Origin: Bacteroidales bacterium
Lineage (GTDB): Bacteria; Bacteroidota; Bacteroidia; Bacteroidales; Muribaculaceae
Assembly: GCA_004557565.1 (NCBI GenBank)
Contig: SFGS01000045.1
Span: 1 to 34,609, forward strand
Direction of reading: 5' to 3'
Length of the DNA: 34,609 nt
Under the pieces are notes generated by a model. That model saw only the letters and a list, made by a program, of their open reading frames with translations, was not told where the DNA came from and did no database searches. Shown in pieces: positions 7,677-14,828 of this stretch (position 1 is its first letter; each line of letters opens with the position of its first letter). The position numbers and the translations under genes are program-made.

Positions 7677-8942
7677 ATGTACTACAAGAGGCTTATTGAA
7701 AAGGACATAGAACTAAAGTTGAGAACTTCGGGTGCAGTGGTGGTGGCTGGCCCAAAATTCTGCGGTAAGACCACCACTTGTATGCTATATCAAAAAAGTT
7801 TTGTGAAATTAAACACAAAACAAACAATTACAATGGCACGCATGAGTCCCAAGTGGGCACTTGAAGGAGAAAAGCCAAGACTAATAGATGAATGGCAAAA
7901 AGCTCCCGACCTTTGGAATCAGATTAAAGACGATTTGGATTTTGACTACCAATTCGGCAAATTCATTCTTACAGGAAGTTCAACCCCTGCCGACAAAACA
8001 GAAGTGCACCATAGTGGGGCTGGCAGGATAGCTCCTGTGAAAATGCGCCCTATGAGCTTATGGGAATCGCAAGAATCAAAGGGCACTGTTTCGTTAATAG
8101 AGTTATTTGACGAGAAAAGCGACTACCCATGGGACTTAAATTCGGAAATATCGCTTGAGGATATTGCATTTTTGATTTGCAGAGGCGGATGGCCAATTTC
8201 CGTTCGTGCACCGAAAGACATAGCAGTGGAAATAACCAAAAACTATTATAACGGTTTATTTGTGTTTGAAGACTGCGAAAATGAGCGCTTCAGAAACAAG
8301 AAGCCTGAGGTTTTGAAGATGATATTGAAAAGCTATGCCCGCCACATCTCCACAGAAGCTGCAATATCTACCATCATCGCCGATGTGCGACAAAGCAATG
8401 AGCGAACTATGGATCCCAAAACTTTTGATGACTATATGGAAGCATTAAAAGATTTATATGTAATTGAAGATTTGCCAGCATGGAATCCAAATATACGGTC
8501 AAAGACAATCATTAGAAGCACCCCGACCCGACATTTCATCGACACATCAATAGCATGTCGCGCTTTGGGCGTGAGCCCTAACGACCTCATGAATGATTTG
8601 GAAAGCTTTGGATTATTTTTTGAGGACTTCGCTGTAAGAGATTTGTCAATCTATGCCAATGCCATTGGTGGCACTGTCACCCACTATCGCGACAACACTG
8701 GTTTGGAATGTGATGCCGTTGTGCATCTTGAAGATGGCAGATGGGGAGCCATCGAAATCAAACTTGGTGGCGACGAACTAATTGAGCATGGTGCGCAATC
8801 GCTTAAAAATTTGCGTGACAAAATCACAAGTATAAGCGAAGAACGAGCCCCTTCGTTTCTTATGGTGCTAACAGCTGTTGGTGGCGCCTACCGCCGAGAA
8901 GATGGCGTGTACGTAGCCCCCATCAATCTGCTGAAACCATAA
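7677..8942 (+). CDS. AAA_14 / DUF4143 family ATPase
   Basis: A 421-residue protein of the common two-domain family: an N-terminal AAA_14 P-loop domain and a C-terminal DUF4143 domain. Walker A is G25-PKFCGK-T32, Walker B is LIDEW (69-73), and a sensor-like FILTGSS sits at 97-102. The C-terminal part contains D346 and E360-I-K362, the spacing of a PD-(D/E)xK nuclease-like core. Such proteins are often present in many copies in gut Bacteroidetes, and their function is not established. It stands alone behind the 23-bp array, which suggests self-regulation. Coding sequence is more A/T-rich than the neighbouring housekeeping genes, consistent with a mobile or accessory origin. Confidence 0.85.
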   Translation: MYYKRLIEKDIELKLRTSGAVVVAGPKFCGKTTTCMLYQKSFVKLNTKQTITMARMSPKWALEGEKPRLIDEWQKAPDLWNQIKDDLDFDYQFGKFILTGSSTPADKTEVHHSGAGRIAPVKMRPMSLWESQESKGTVSLIELFDEKSDYPWDLNSEISLEDIAFLICRGGWPISVRAPKDIAVEITKNYYNGLFVFEDCENERFRNKKPEVLKMILKSYARHISTEAAISTIIADVRQSNERTMDPKTFDDYMEALKDLYVIEDLPAWNPNIRSKTIIRSTPTRHFIDTSIACRALGVSPNDLMNDLESFGLFFEDFAVRDLSIYANAIGGTVTHYRDNTGLECDAVVHLEDGRWGAIEIKLGGDELIEHGAQSLKNLRDKITSISEERAPSFLMVLTAVGGAYRREDGVYVAPINLLKP

Positions 8943-8946
8943 TTTT

Positions 8947-9015
8947 AGCAGAGGCGAAGGTGTCGTCTTAACTTCAGAAAGGAGCCAGCAGAGGCGAAGG
9001 TATCGTCTTAACTTC
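8947..9015. repeat. Direct repeat pair with 40-base period
   Basis: A 29-base unit beginning AGCAGAGGCGAAGGT and ending TCGTCTTAACTTC occurs at 8947-8975 and 8987-9015 with one mismatch. It runs into a CTTAACTTC-rich stretch to about 9055. The same TATCGTCTTAACTTC core appears inverted at 23331-23352. There is no gene in 8943-9216. Confidence 0.75.
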
Positions 9016-9080
9016 TTTTACTTCTTAACTCCTTAACTTCCAAAATTAACTTCTAAAATTAATTTCAAATTGGATAAATA

Positions 9081-9133
9081 AAAAGTCCGCATCTTTGGGG
9101 AGGCTTGGGAGTGCCTCCGGAGATGCGGACTTT
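9081..9133. terminator. Bidirectional terminator between the ATPase and rng
   Basis: AAAAGTCCGCATCT pairs with AGATGCGGACTTT, and an inner stem GGAGGC/GCCTCC sits in the loop. A/T runs flank both sides, so it can serve the ATPase gene on the plus strand and rng on the minus strand. Confidence 0.85.
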
Positions 9134-9216
9134 GTTCGTTTTCATTCATTGAAGTTACTATCGCCGTGGTGGGTGATGGAGGTAATGCCTCCTTGGTCAC
9201 CGCTTTCTACGGGGCG

Positions 9217-10839
9217 TCAGTCTTCGTTTTTAGTGTTGCGCGAGCGTTGCTCTTTTTTGCTGTGTGAGCTGCTCGTGTCTTTTTCTTCTTTCAGGTCGAT
9301 TTCGTTGTGGTCTTTGTCGATTACCTTATATTGCAGGTATGCAAGACTCTGGTCGGCCATTAACTTAAACTTGCGTCCAAATTCACGACGCCATTTAAAG
9401 TATTCGCTGATAACGCCTTTCTTCAAATAGGCTTCAACAAATGGGTGGACATACATAATAAAGTTTTTCACTCCGAGCGAGTTGACAAGGTAATCAATCT
9501 TGTCTTTCAGCATATCGGTAAAAAGCAACGAAGGCAGAACCTCACCCTTACCTCCACATGAAGGGCAGGTTTCGGCGGTTACGATGTCGAGAGCCGGGCG
9601 CACGCGCTGACGAGTGATTTGCATCAGTCCGAATTTGCTCAGCGGCAATATGTTGTGCCGTGCGCGGTCTTTTTGCATCACTTCACGCATGTGGTCGTAG
9701 AGGGCTTGGCGGTGTTCACTCTTAGCCATGTCGATGAAATCGACCACCACGATGCCGCCCATGTCGCGCAGTCGGAGTTGTCGCGCTATCTCGTCGGCTG
9801 CGAGCAGGTTCACGTCGAGTGCGTTGCTTTCCTGGTCGCTGGAGGCCTTTGAGCGGTTACCGGAGTTCACATCTATCACATGCAGTGCTTCGGTGCTTTC
9901 AATTATTATGTATGCTCCCGACTTGAACGATACCGTTTTTCCGAACGATGACTTGATTTGCCTTGTGATATTGAACTTATCGAAGATAGGCACATCGTCG
10001 GAATAGATTTTCACGATGTCGGCACGGTCGGGGGCTATTAGGCTCACATAGTTGTGGAGCTGGTCGTAGATTTCCGCATTATTCACATATATGCTTTCGA
10101 ATTCGGGGCTGAAGATGTCGCGAATCACACTCACTGCCCTGCTCTCTTCTTCATACACGAGAGCTGGCGGGGTGGTGTATTGCAGTTTTGCGACACTGTC
10201 TTCCCAGCACTTGACCAGCACTTTCATTTCAGCGTTGAGTTCGGCTGCTCGCTTGTTTTCTGCCGAGGTGCGAATGATTACCCCGAAGTTGTGGGGCTTG
10301 ATGCTCTCCACGAGCTTGCGCAGACGCATTTTTTCGGCGGAGTTCTTGATTTTTTGCGACACCGAAATCTTGTTGTTGAAAGGGATGAGCACCATAAAGC
10401 GCCCTGTGAAAGTGATTTCGGTGGTAAGTCGTGGTCCTTTGGTGGAAATGGGTTCCTTCACAATCTGCACGAGCAACTGTTGCCCCTGCTGAAGCACGTC
10501 GGACACGGACCCATGCTTGTCGATGTCGGGCTTCAATTTGAATTTTGATAACGAAGGACGCTTTTCCGGATTTTCGAGAACCGATTTGATGAACTCTGAA
10601 TACGATCCAAACTGCGAACCTAAATCAAGGTAATGAAGGAATGCGTCCTTTTTGTGCCCCACATTCACGAATGCGGCATTAAGGCCTGGCATCAATTTCT
10701 TTACCTTGGCAAAGTAGAGGTTACCGACGGCATAGGATACGTCTCTCGACTCCTTTTGCAGCGACATCAAGCGCCCGTCTTCGAGGAGCGCCGTGGATAT
10801 GTCGGTCGGCTGTACGTCAACTATTAATTCACTTCTCAT
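9217..10839 (-). CDS. rng: Ribonuclease G (RNase E/G family)
   Basis: A 540-residue single-strand-specific endoribonuclease acting in rRNA maturation and mRNA decay. An S1 RNA-binding domain occupies about residues 40-145 (FAKVKKLMPGLNAAFVNVG). The catalytic metal aspartates are D323 in HVIDVNSGN and D367 in GGIVVVDFIDM. The zinc-link CPSCGG is at residues 425-430. The long acidic degradosome tail of RNase E is absent; the C-terminus is a short charged tail, as in RNase G. It lies downstream of a bS22-like peptide and HU gene, with a 133-base leader that folds into a stem-loop (10881-10945). Confidence 0.95.
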   Translation of the reverse strand: MRSELIVDVQPTDISTALLEDGRLMSLQKESRDVSYAVGNLYFAKVKKLMPGLNAAFVNVGHKKDAFLHYLDLGSQFGSYSEFIKSVLENPEKRPSLSKFKLKPDIDKHGSVSDVLQQGQQLLVQIVKEPISTKGPRLTTEITFTGRFMVLIPFNNKISVSQKIKNSAEKMRLRKLVESIKPHNFGVIIRTSAENKRAAELNAEMKVLVKCWEDSVAKLQYTTPPALVYEEESRAVSVIRDIFSPEFESIYVNNAEIYDQLHNYVSLIAPDRADIVKIYSDDVPIFDKFNITRQIKSSFGKTVSFKSGAYIIIESTEALHVIDVNSGNRSKASSDQESNALDVNLLAADEIARQLRLRDMGGIVVVDFIDMAKSEHRQALYDHMREVMQKDRARHNILPLSKFGLMQITRQRVRPALDIVTAETCPSCGGKGEVLPSLLFTDMLKDKIDYLVNSLGVKNFIMYVHPFVEAYLKKGVISEYFKWRREFGRKFKLMADQSLAYLQYKVIDKDHNEIDLKEEKDTSSSHSKKEQRSRNTKNED

Positions 10840-10880
10840 TGGTTTGAAAGGGAATTTCAGCCATCTAATAATACGACAAA

Positions 10881-10945
10881 GAACAAACTCTCCTTACCTA
10901 TTGCTGGAGCTCGTTACCGAGACCTTTGCCAAAGGGAGTTTGTTC
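10881..10945 (-). promoter_or_regulatory. Long stem-loop between the bS22-like gene and rng
   Basis: GAACAAACTC at 10881-10890 pairs with GAGTTTGTTC at 10936-10945, extended through mismatched C/G pairs. The loop contains a second small hairpin (CTCGGTAACGAG on the minus strand). On the minus strand the stem is followed by TTTGTCG, only weakly terminator-like. It may attenuate read-through into rng or be an RNase G autoregulation site; the latter is inferred by analogy with RNase E leader control. Confidence 0.6.
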
Positions 10946-10972
10946 TCAGTATGTGTGACTTAAACAGAAAGA

Positions 10973-11065
10973 TTATTTCTTATTTTTATGTCTGTTCTTT
11001 CTAAGTCTTTTCTTGCGCTTGTGCGTAGCCATCTTGTGGCCTTTTCTCTTTTTTCCGCTTGGCAT
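10973..11065 (-). CDS. bS22/mS38-like very small basic ribosomal peptide (AURKAIP1/COX24 domain)
   Basis: A 30-codon gene. The protein starts MPSGKKRKGHKMATHKRKKR and continues with LRKNRHKNKK. More than half of its residues are Lys, Arg or His. This matches the tiny conserved Bacteroidetes proteins annotated as AURKAIP1/COX24-domain, related to mitochondrial mS38 and mycobacterial bS22 of the small ribosomal subunit. The ribosomal role is family knowledge, not shown here. It lies between HU (92 bases upstream) and rng, an order that suggests co-expression with RNA metabolism genes. Confidence 0.85.
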   Translation of the reverse strand: MPSGKKRKGHKMATHKRKKRLRKNRHKNKK

Positions 11066-11156
11066 TGTTACTTAGTTTTAAATGATTAAAAAATATATTT
11101 TGTCTTTTCTCTGTCGAGGATAATGATTATCACCTATTCGCAAATGCGATGGGCAA

Positions 11157-11432
11157 TTACTTCTTCACCTGTTCCATGAACACCTTAGCTGGCTTGAAGG
11201 CAGGAATGTTGTGCTCTGGAATAATCATTGTGGTGTTTTGAGAGATGTTGCGTGCAGTCTTTTGCGAACGGGTCTTTACGATAAAGCTACCGAAACCACG
11301 GAGATATACATTTTCGCCGTTTGACAAGCTGTCCTTAACTGTTTCCATAAACTTTTCAACTGTTTCAAGAACAGAAGCCTTATCAATACCTGTTGCTTTT
11401 GAGATTTCGCTAACGATGTCTGCTTTTGTCAT
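11157..11432 (-). CDS. hup: HU-family DNA-binding protein
   Basis: A 91-residue histone-like protein that bends and compacts DNA as a dimer. The N-terminal helices (MTKADIVSEISKATGIDKAS) are followed by the signature GFGSFIVKTR (about residues 46-55). The DNA-gripping arm carries the usual IPEHNIPAFKP at about 70-80, with the proline that intercalates. Length is standard. The upstream gap 11433-11730 is A/T-rich and contains no other gene. No complete TTTG/TAnnTTTG promoter was found, so the start of transcription is unplaced. Confidence 0.93.
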   Translation of the reverse strand: MTKADIVSEISKATGIDKASVLETVEKFMETVKDSLSNGENVYLRGFGSFIVKTRSQKTARNISQNTTMIIPEHNIPAFKPAKVFMEQVKK

Positions 11433-11732
11433 TTTAGTATTGTATATTTATAGTGATTTATTAATGTTATCTAACACTCAAAAACGAAGACTTTTTCATT
11501 ATGGCTGATTTTCAAATATTTACATACGAATATCAACTACTTTGGGGTGGTCTCTGATTTTGCAAGTGCAAATATCGCACTTTTTTTTGAATTAGGCACT
11601 AATATTGGGCAATTTTTATCAAGAAAATATGATTTTTCTATTTGTTTATGAATTTTTTAGCACCTTTTCACCCTTTTCACCACTCCCGATTTTAAAAGCA
11701 GCCCAACTTCTCAAATCATCAATCGCGCTTGC

Positions 11733-12485
11733 TCAGTTTTTGGGCGCGTAGGTGTGGAGGCGCATTTCCTTGCCGTCGAATGTGGCGTAGGTGTTTTGCG
11801 TAATCCAGTCGCCAAGTATGGTGATGGTGCGGCCCTGCTCGTCGAGTGTGGCGTGCTTGGCAAGGTGAAGATGCCCCATCACATAGTGCCGCACTTCGGG
11901 GTGCTGCTGCGAATATGCCTCGGTGAAGCGGAGCAGATTGGCATAGCACACTTCTATCTCTTTTTTCACGGCGGTGGGCTTGCGGTGGGTGCGATTGCTC
12001 GACGACCAGCCGTGCGCCACCCCGTAGGTGATGCGTGGGTGAAGGTTGGCATACAGCCATTGGCACACGCGATTGTGGAAGCACCAACGCATAAAGCGAT
12101 ACATGGGTGGCTGATACCCCACATCATCGCCATGGCTGAGCAGAAACTGCACGCCTTTAATTTCTTTTTGCAGCGCACCTTTATATACGGTGATACCTAT
12201 CTCGGTGGTCAGATAGTCGAACAGCCACACATCGTGGTTGCCAGTCATCCAATACACCGGTATGCCGGCATCGGTGAGTCGGGCAATAGCGGCGAAGAAG
12301 CGCACATAGCCGCGTGGCACCACATTCTTATACTCGTACCAATAATCAAGAATGTCACCCAACAGATACACTTCCTCTGCGTCGGCAGCGATGCTGTCGA
12401 GGAAACTGACCACCGCAAGTTCTTTCTCGCGTGGATTGTTAAAATACTTGGCACCCAAGTGCAAATCGCTGAGGAAATAAATCAT
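11733..12485 (-). CDS. lpxH: UDP-2,3-diacylglucosamine diphosphatase (LpxH-type metallophosphatase)
   Basis: A 250-residue calcineurin-like phosphoesterase. It splits UDP-2,3-diacylglucosamine to lipid X and UMP in lipid A synthesis at the cytoplasmic membrane face. Metal motifs in order are D7-L-H9, G43-D44, G82-N-H-D85, H118-G-D120 and a late GHLHLAKH. The length and the FNNPRE and YWYEYK segments fit the Bacteroidetes LpxH-like group. Other lipid A genes are not nearby. A minisatellite array occupies the bases immediately upstream (12488-12596), and no promoter could be placed. Confidence 0.88.
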   Translation of the reverse strand: MIYFLSDLHLGAKYFNNPREKELAVVSFLDSIAADAEEVYLLGDILDYWYEYKNVVPRGYVRFFAAIARLTDAGIPVYWMTGNHDVWLFDYLTTEIGITVYKGALQKEIKGVQFLLSHGDDVGYQPPMYRFMRWCFHNRVCQWLYANLHPRITYGVAHGWSSSNRTHRKPTAVKKEIEVCYANLLRFTEAYSQQHPEVRHYVMGHLHLAKHATLDEQGRTITILGDWITQNTYATFDGKEMRLHTYAPKN

Positions 12486-12487
12486 TT

Positions 12488-12596
12488 ATTAGATGTTAGA
12501 GATTAGAAATTAGAAATTAGAGATTAGAAATTAGAAGTTAGAAATTAGAAAATCAGAGTGCTCCGAGTGCTCCGAGTGCTCCGAGTGCTCCAATCC
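12488..12596. repeat. Composite minisatellite: 7-bp array joined to 9-bp array
   Basis: About 12488-12553 is built from variants of ATTAGAA/GTTAGAA. It is followed by four copies of GTGCTCCGA at about 12557-12592. The same two units in the same order form the array at 32690-32896. The stretch to 12704 adds short degenerate repeats (GATCTGTG, GAGGC) and no convincing gene. Confidence 0.85.
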
Positions 12597-12704
12597 CCCC
12601 ACAATCCACCAGCCCCCAAAAAAATCCGTGTAATCTGTGAGATCTGTGTGAGGCAGAGCAAGAGCCGCGAGATCTGTGCGAGGCAAAGTGAGGCGAGGTG
12701 GGGA

Positions 12705-13025
12705 TTATAACATTCCTAATTCGAGCTTTGCTTCTTCGGTCATCATGCTCTGGTCCCATTCGGGTTCGTAAACCAGTTGCACGTTCACGCTCTTCACGCC
12801 CTCGATGCTTTCCACCTTTTGGCGAATGTCCTCAAACAGGAAGTCGGCCATTGGGCAGTTGGGGGCGGTGAGCGTCATGTCGATCGACACATTTGCGTCG
12901 TCGTCGATATCTATCTTGTAAATCAAACCCAAACTATACACATCAACCGGAATTTCGGGGTCGAATACAGTTTTGAGCATCTTTACTGTTTCTTCTTCTA
13001 AATGTAATCGTTGTTCTTCTGTCAT
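12705..13025 (-). CDS. DUF59/MIP18-type metal-sulfur cluster assembly protein (SufT-like)
   Basis: A 106-residue single-domain protein. The motif DPEIPVDVYSLGLIY (about residues 22-36) and the invariant cysteine in TAPNCPMAD (about 69-77) define the DUF59 family, which assists Fe-S cluster assembly or carriage in the cytosol. The C-terminal WDQSMM segment is typical of SufT and PaaD-like relatives. It sits between yjjG and lpxH on the same strand; the 50-base gap to yjjG allows cotranscription. Suf scaffold genes are absent from the window. Confidence 0.88.
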   Translation of the reverse strand: MTEEQRLHLEEETVKMLKTVFDPEIPVDVYSLGLIYKIDIDDDANVSIDMTLTAPNCPMADFLFEDIRQKVESIEGVKSVNVQLVYEPEWDQSMMTEEAKLELGML

Positions 13026-13075
13026 AACGGGTGCAAAATTACGATATTTTCGGGAATTACACGAATTTCTCTGCG

Positions 13076-13789
13076 CTATAAGATTTGCTGAATCTCGTCG
13101 AGCGAGGTGACTACGGCATCGGCAGTGCCCTCTATTGGGTCCAAGCCGCGTATATTAAAGTAGATGGTGCGCCATCCTGCATCGTGTGCGCCTTTAATGT
13201 CGGCATCGGGGTTGTCGCCAATCATCACCGTGGTGGCGGCATCGGCTCCGCACTGCTCAAGGGCATAGTCGAAAATGCCACGCTGGGGTTTGGTGATTCC
13301 GCAGTCGTCGCTCAGCACATTACGGTGAATCAGGTCGGATAGTCCGCCCGAAATGAGTTTTTGCTGCTGCGTGCCCTGAAAACCATTGCTGAGGGTGTTC
13401 ACATCGTAACCCTTCGCCACAAGATATTCAAGCAACTGGCGCGCGCCGGGAATGGTGGTGGGCTGCAAAGCCAGGAATCTCAAATATTCCTCGTCGAGCA
13501 AGTGGCACATTTTCTCCACATCGCCCTTGTAGCCACACTCCTTCAGCGTGAATCTGAAGCGCTCGTTGACAAGAAAATCCTTGTCGATAAGTCCGTGGTG
13601 ATACAGGTTCCACAATTCAAGGTTCTTTTTCAAATACACTTCCTTGAATCGCTCGTAGGTGCATACGCTGGAAATATCAAACGCGTCGAATGTGTGGCGC
13701 AATGCAAGTTTTGAGTTTTCGGTAAACCACCAAAGCGTGTCGTCGATATCAACAAACACGGTGACTATTCCTTTCATTTTTTCATTCAT
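13076..13789 (-). CDS. yjjG: YjjG-family noncanonical pyrimidine nucleotidase (HAD superfamily)
   Basis: A 237-residue haloacid-dehalogenase hydrolase. Motif I is D14-I-D16 (VFVDIDDTLWWF), motif II is TLSNGFQG, motif III lysine is in ITKPQRGIFDYA, and motif IV is MIGDNPDADIKGA. A helical cap domain lies between motifs I and II. YjjG enzymes dephosphorylate pyrimidine nucleotides, including damaged ones, to protect the nucleotide pool. HAD substrate calls from sequence alone are uncertain. A second ATG at residue 5 (13777) gives a more usual start. A CAAAATTA (minus TAATTTTG, a -7-like box) at 13794-13801 would place transcription just upstream of it, favouring the shorter form. Confidence 0.8.
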   Translation of the reverse strand: MNEKMKGIVTVFVDIDDTLWWFTENSKLALRHTFDAFDISSVCTYERFKEVYLKKNLELWNLYHHGLIDKDFLVNERFRFTLKECGYKGDVEKMCHLLDEEYLRFLALQPTTIPGARQLLEYLVAKGYDVNTLSNGFQGTQQQKLISGGLSDLIHRNVLSDDCGITKPQRGIFDYALEQCGADAATTVMIGDNPDADIKGAHDAGWRTIYFNIRGLDPIEGTADAVVTSLDEIQQIL

Positions 13790-13953
13790 ACCACAAAATT
13801 AAACAAAATCCACATTCCACCACAACCTTTGAGTAGCATTTTAGGATTTTATACTTTTTAACACAACATAACTACAACCATACTATTTCACTAACTTTCA
13901 ATAATTTAAAATCAATCTTTATCGCAAAGCATAGAAAATTCTGATTATTAAAA

Positions 13954-13985
13954 TTTGCAAATTAAAAATGAGGAAATTATCTTTG
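13954..13985 (+). promoter_or_regulatory. Complete Bacteroidetes promoter with no known gene behind it
   Basis: TTTG at 13954-13957, a 20-base spacer, then TATCTTTG at 13978-13985. This is the full -33/-7 pattern. It drives the short candidate transcript ending at the terminator at 14048-14083, and is separate from the ispD promoter box at 14106. Confidence 0.75.
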
Positions 13986-13991
13986 CAACCG

Positions 13992-14085
13992 AAAGCCTAA
14001 AACAATTTTTTCACCTTAATTTTATGAATACCTTAATAAAGACTTTAAATAGCAATTCTTGACGAGAGGGTTGCTATTTAATTTT
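13992..14085 (+). ncRNA. Candidate short terminated transcript with a 12-codon reading frame
   Basis: Transcription from the promoter at 13954-13985 would begin near 13992 and stop at the hairpin/T-run near 14085, giving an RNA of about 95 bases. It contains an ATG frame at 14024-14062 (MNTLIKTLNSNS, stop TGA). The end of that frame overlaps the left terminator stem (AAATAGCAA), so ribosome position would affect folding. It is either a leader peptide/attenuator for ispD-recG or a small RNA. No codon run pointing to a specific amino acid is visible. Confidence 0.5.
14048..14083 (+). terminator. Terminator/attenuator hairpin upstream of ispD
   Basis: AAATAGCAA pairs exactly with TTGCTATTT around a loop of about 16 bases and is followed by AATTTTTTAA. 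It stands 68 bases before the ispD start. Confidence 0.8.
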
Positions 14086-14105
14086 TTAATACCACCGATT
14101 TTTCC

Positions 14106-14113
14106 TAACTTTG
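14106..14113 (+). promoter_or_regulatory. -7 promoter box of ispD-recG
   Basis: TAACTTTG matches TAnnTTTG. It lies 37 bases before the ATG at 14151. The -33 position is only T-rich (ATTTTTTAAT, the terminator tail), so the promoter is partly degenerate. Confidence 0.55.
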
Positions 14114-14150
14114 TGATAACACATTTTCACCATATTTTTTGACAACGAAT

Positions 14151-14828
14151 ATGAAACACTACGCTATAATTGTGGCAGGAGGCAGCGGCACCCGATTCGG
14201 CAGCAGCATTCCAAAGCAGTTTTTACCACTTTGCGGACGGCCTGTGCTGATGCGCACCATTGAGCAGTTCCTCAAATGCGCCCACACCGAGGTGGTGGTG
14301 GTTTTGCCTGCACAGCAGCGCGCCTACTGGCACGAACTTTGCGAACAACACGGTTTCACGGCTCCACACAGCGTGGTGGCAGGTGGCGACAGCCGATTCC
14401 AGTCGGTGAAAAACGCCCTGCTTTCGCTCCAACTCACCGATGCCGACATTGTGGCGGTGCACGATGGTGTGCGCCCACTGGTATCTACGGCACTGATTCA
14501 GAACACCTACGAGACAGCCGAACAATTCGGGGCGGCAATCCCTGCCACTCCCGTGACCGACTCGGTGCGCAGAATCGAGCCCGACGGCACTTCGGTGGCT
14601 CTCGAAAGAGCGTCGCTCCGTGCGGTGCAAACGCCCCAAACCTTCAAGGCGCTGGAATTGCTCAAAGCCTACGATGTGCCATTCGCGCCATTTTTCACCG
14701 ACGATGCCTCGGTGTATGAGCACGCTGGCGGCAGCGTGAGGCTGGTGGAGGGCGAAAACACCAACATCAAAATCACCCACCCTATCGACATCACCATAGC
14801 GGAGCACATCATCAATAGTCATGAATAA
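14151..14828 (+). CDS. ispD: 2-C-methyl-D-erythritol 4-phosphate cytidylyltransferase (IspD)
   Basis: A 225-residue enzyme that joins CTP to MEP, the third step of the non-mevalonate isoprenoid pathway. The nucleotide-binding signature AGGSGTRFG is followed after a few residues by PKQFLPL near the N-terminus. AVHDGVRPLV and the later DSVRRI and ERASLRAVQTPQTF segments are family hallmarks. The ATG at 14151 is chosen because MKHYAIIVAGG is the usual beginning; an in-frame TTG at 14139 would add four residues without homology support. The last eight bases overlap the recG start, so the two genes are translationally coupled. Confidence 0.95.
   Translation: MKHYAIIVAGGSGTRFGSSIPKQFLPLCGRPVLMRTIEQFLKCAHTEVVVVLPAQQRAYWHELCEQHGFTAPHSVVAGGDSRFQSVKNALLSLQLTDADIVAVHDGVRPLVSTALIQNTYETAEQFGAAIPATPVTDSVRRIEPDGTSVALERASLRAVQTPQTFKALELLKAYDVPFAPFFTDDASVYEHAGGSVRLVEGENTNIKITHPIDITIAEHIINSHE

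Noticed and set aside
12553..12759. Minus-strand frame ending in GALGALGAL
   Set aside because: Its repeat is a translation of the 9-bp minisatellite and it overlaps the end of the DUF59 gene.
13034..13041. TAATTTTG box on the minus strand just before the DUF59 gene
   Set aside because: It would leave a leader of only about four bases and has no TTTG at the right spacing.
14139..14150. TTG start for ispD
   Set aside because: It adds four residues not seen in the family; the ATG at 14151 gives the standard beginning.
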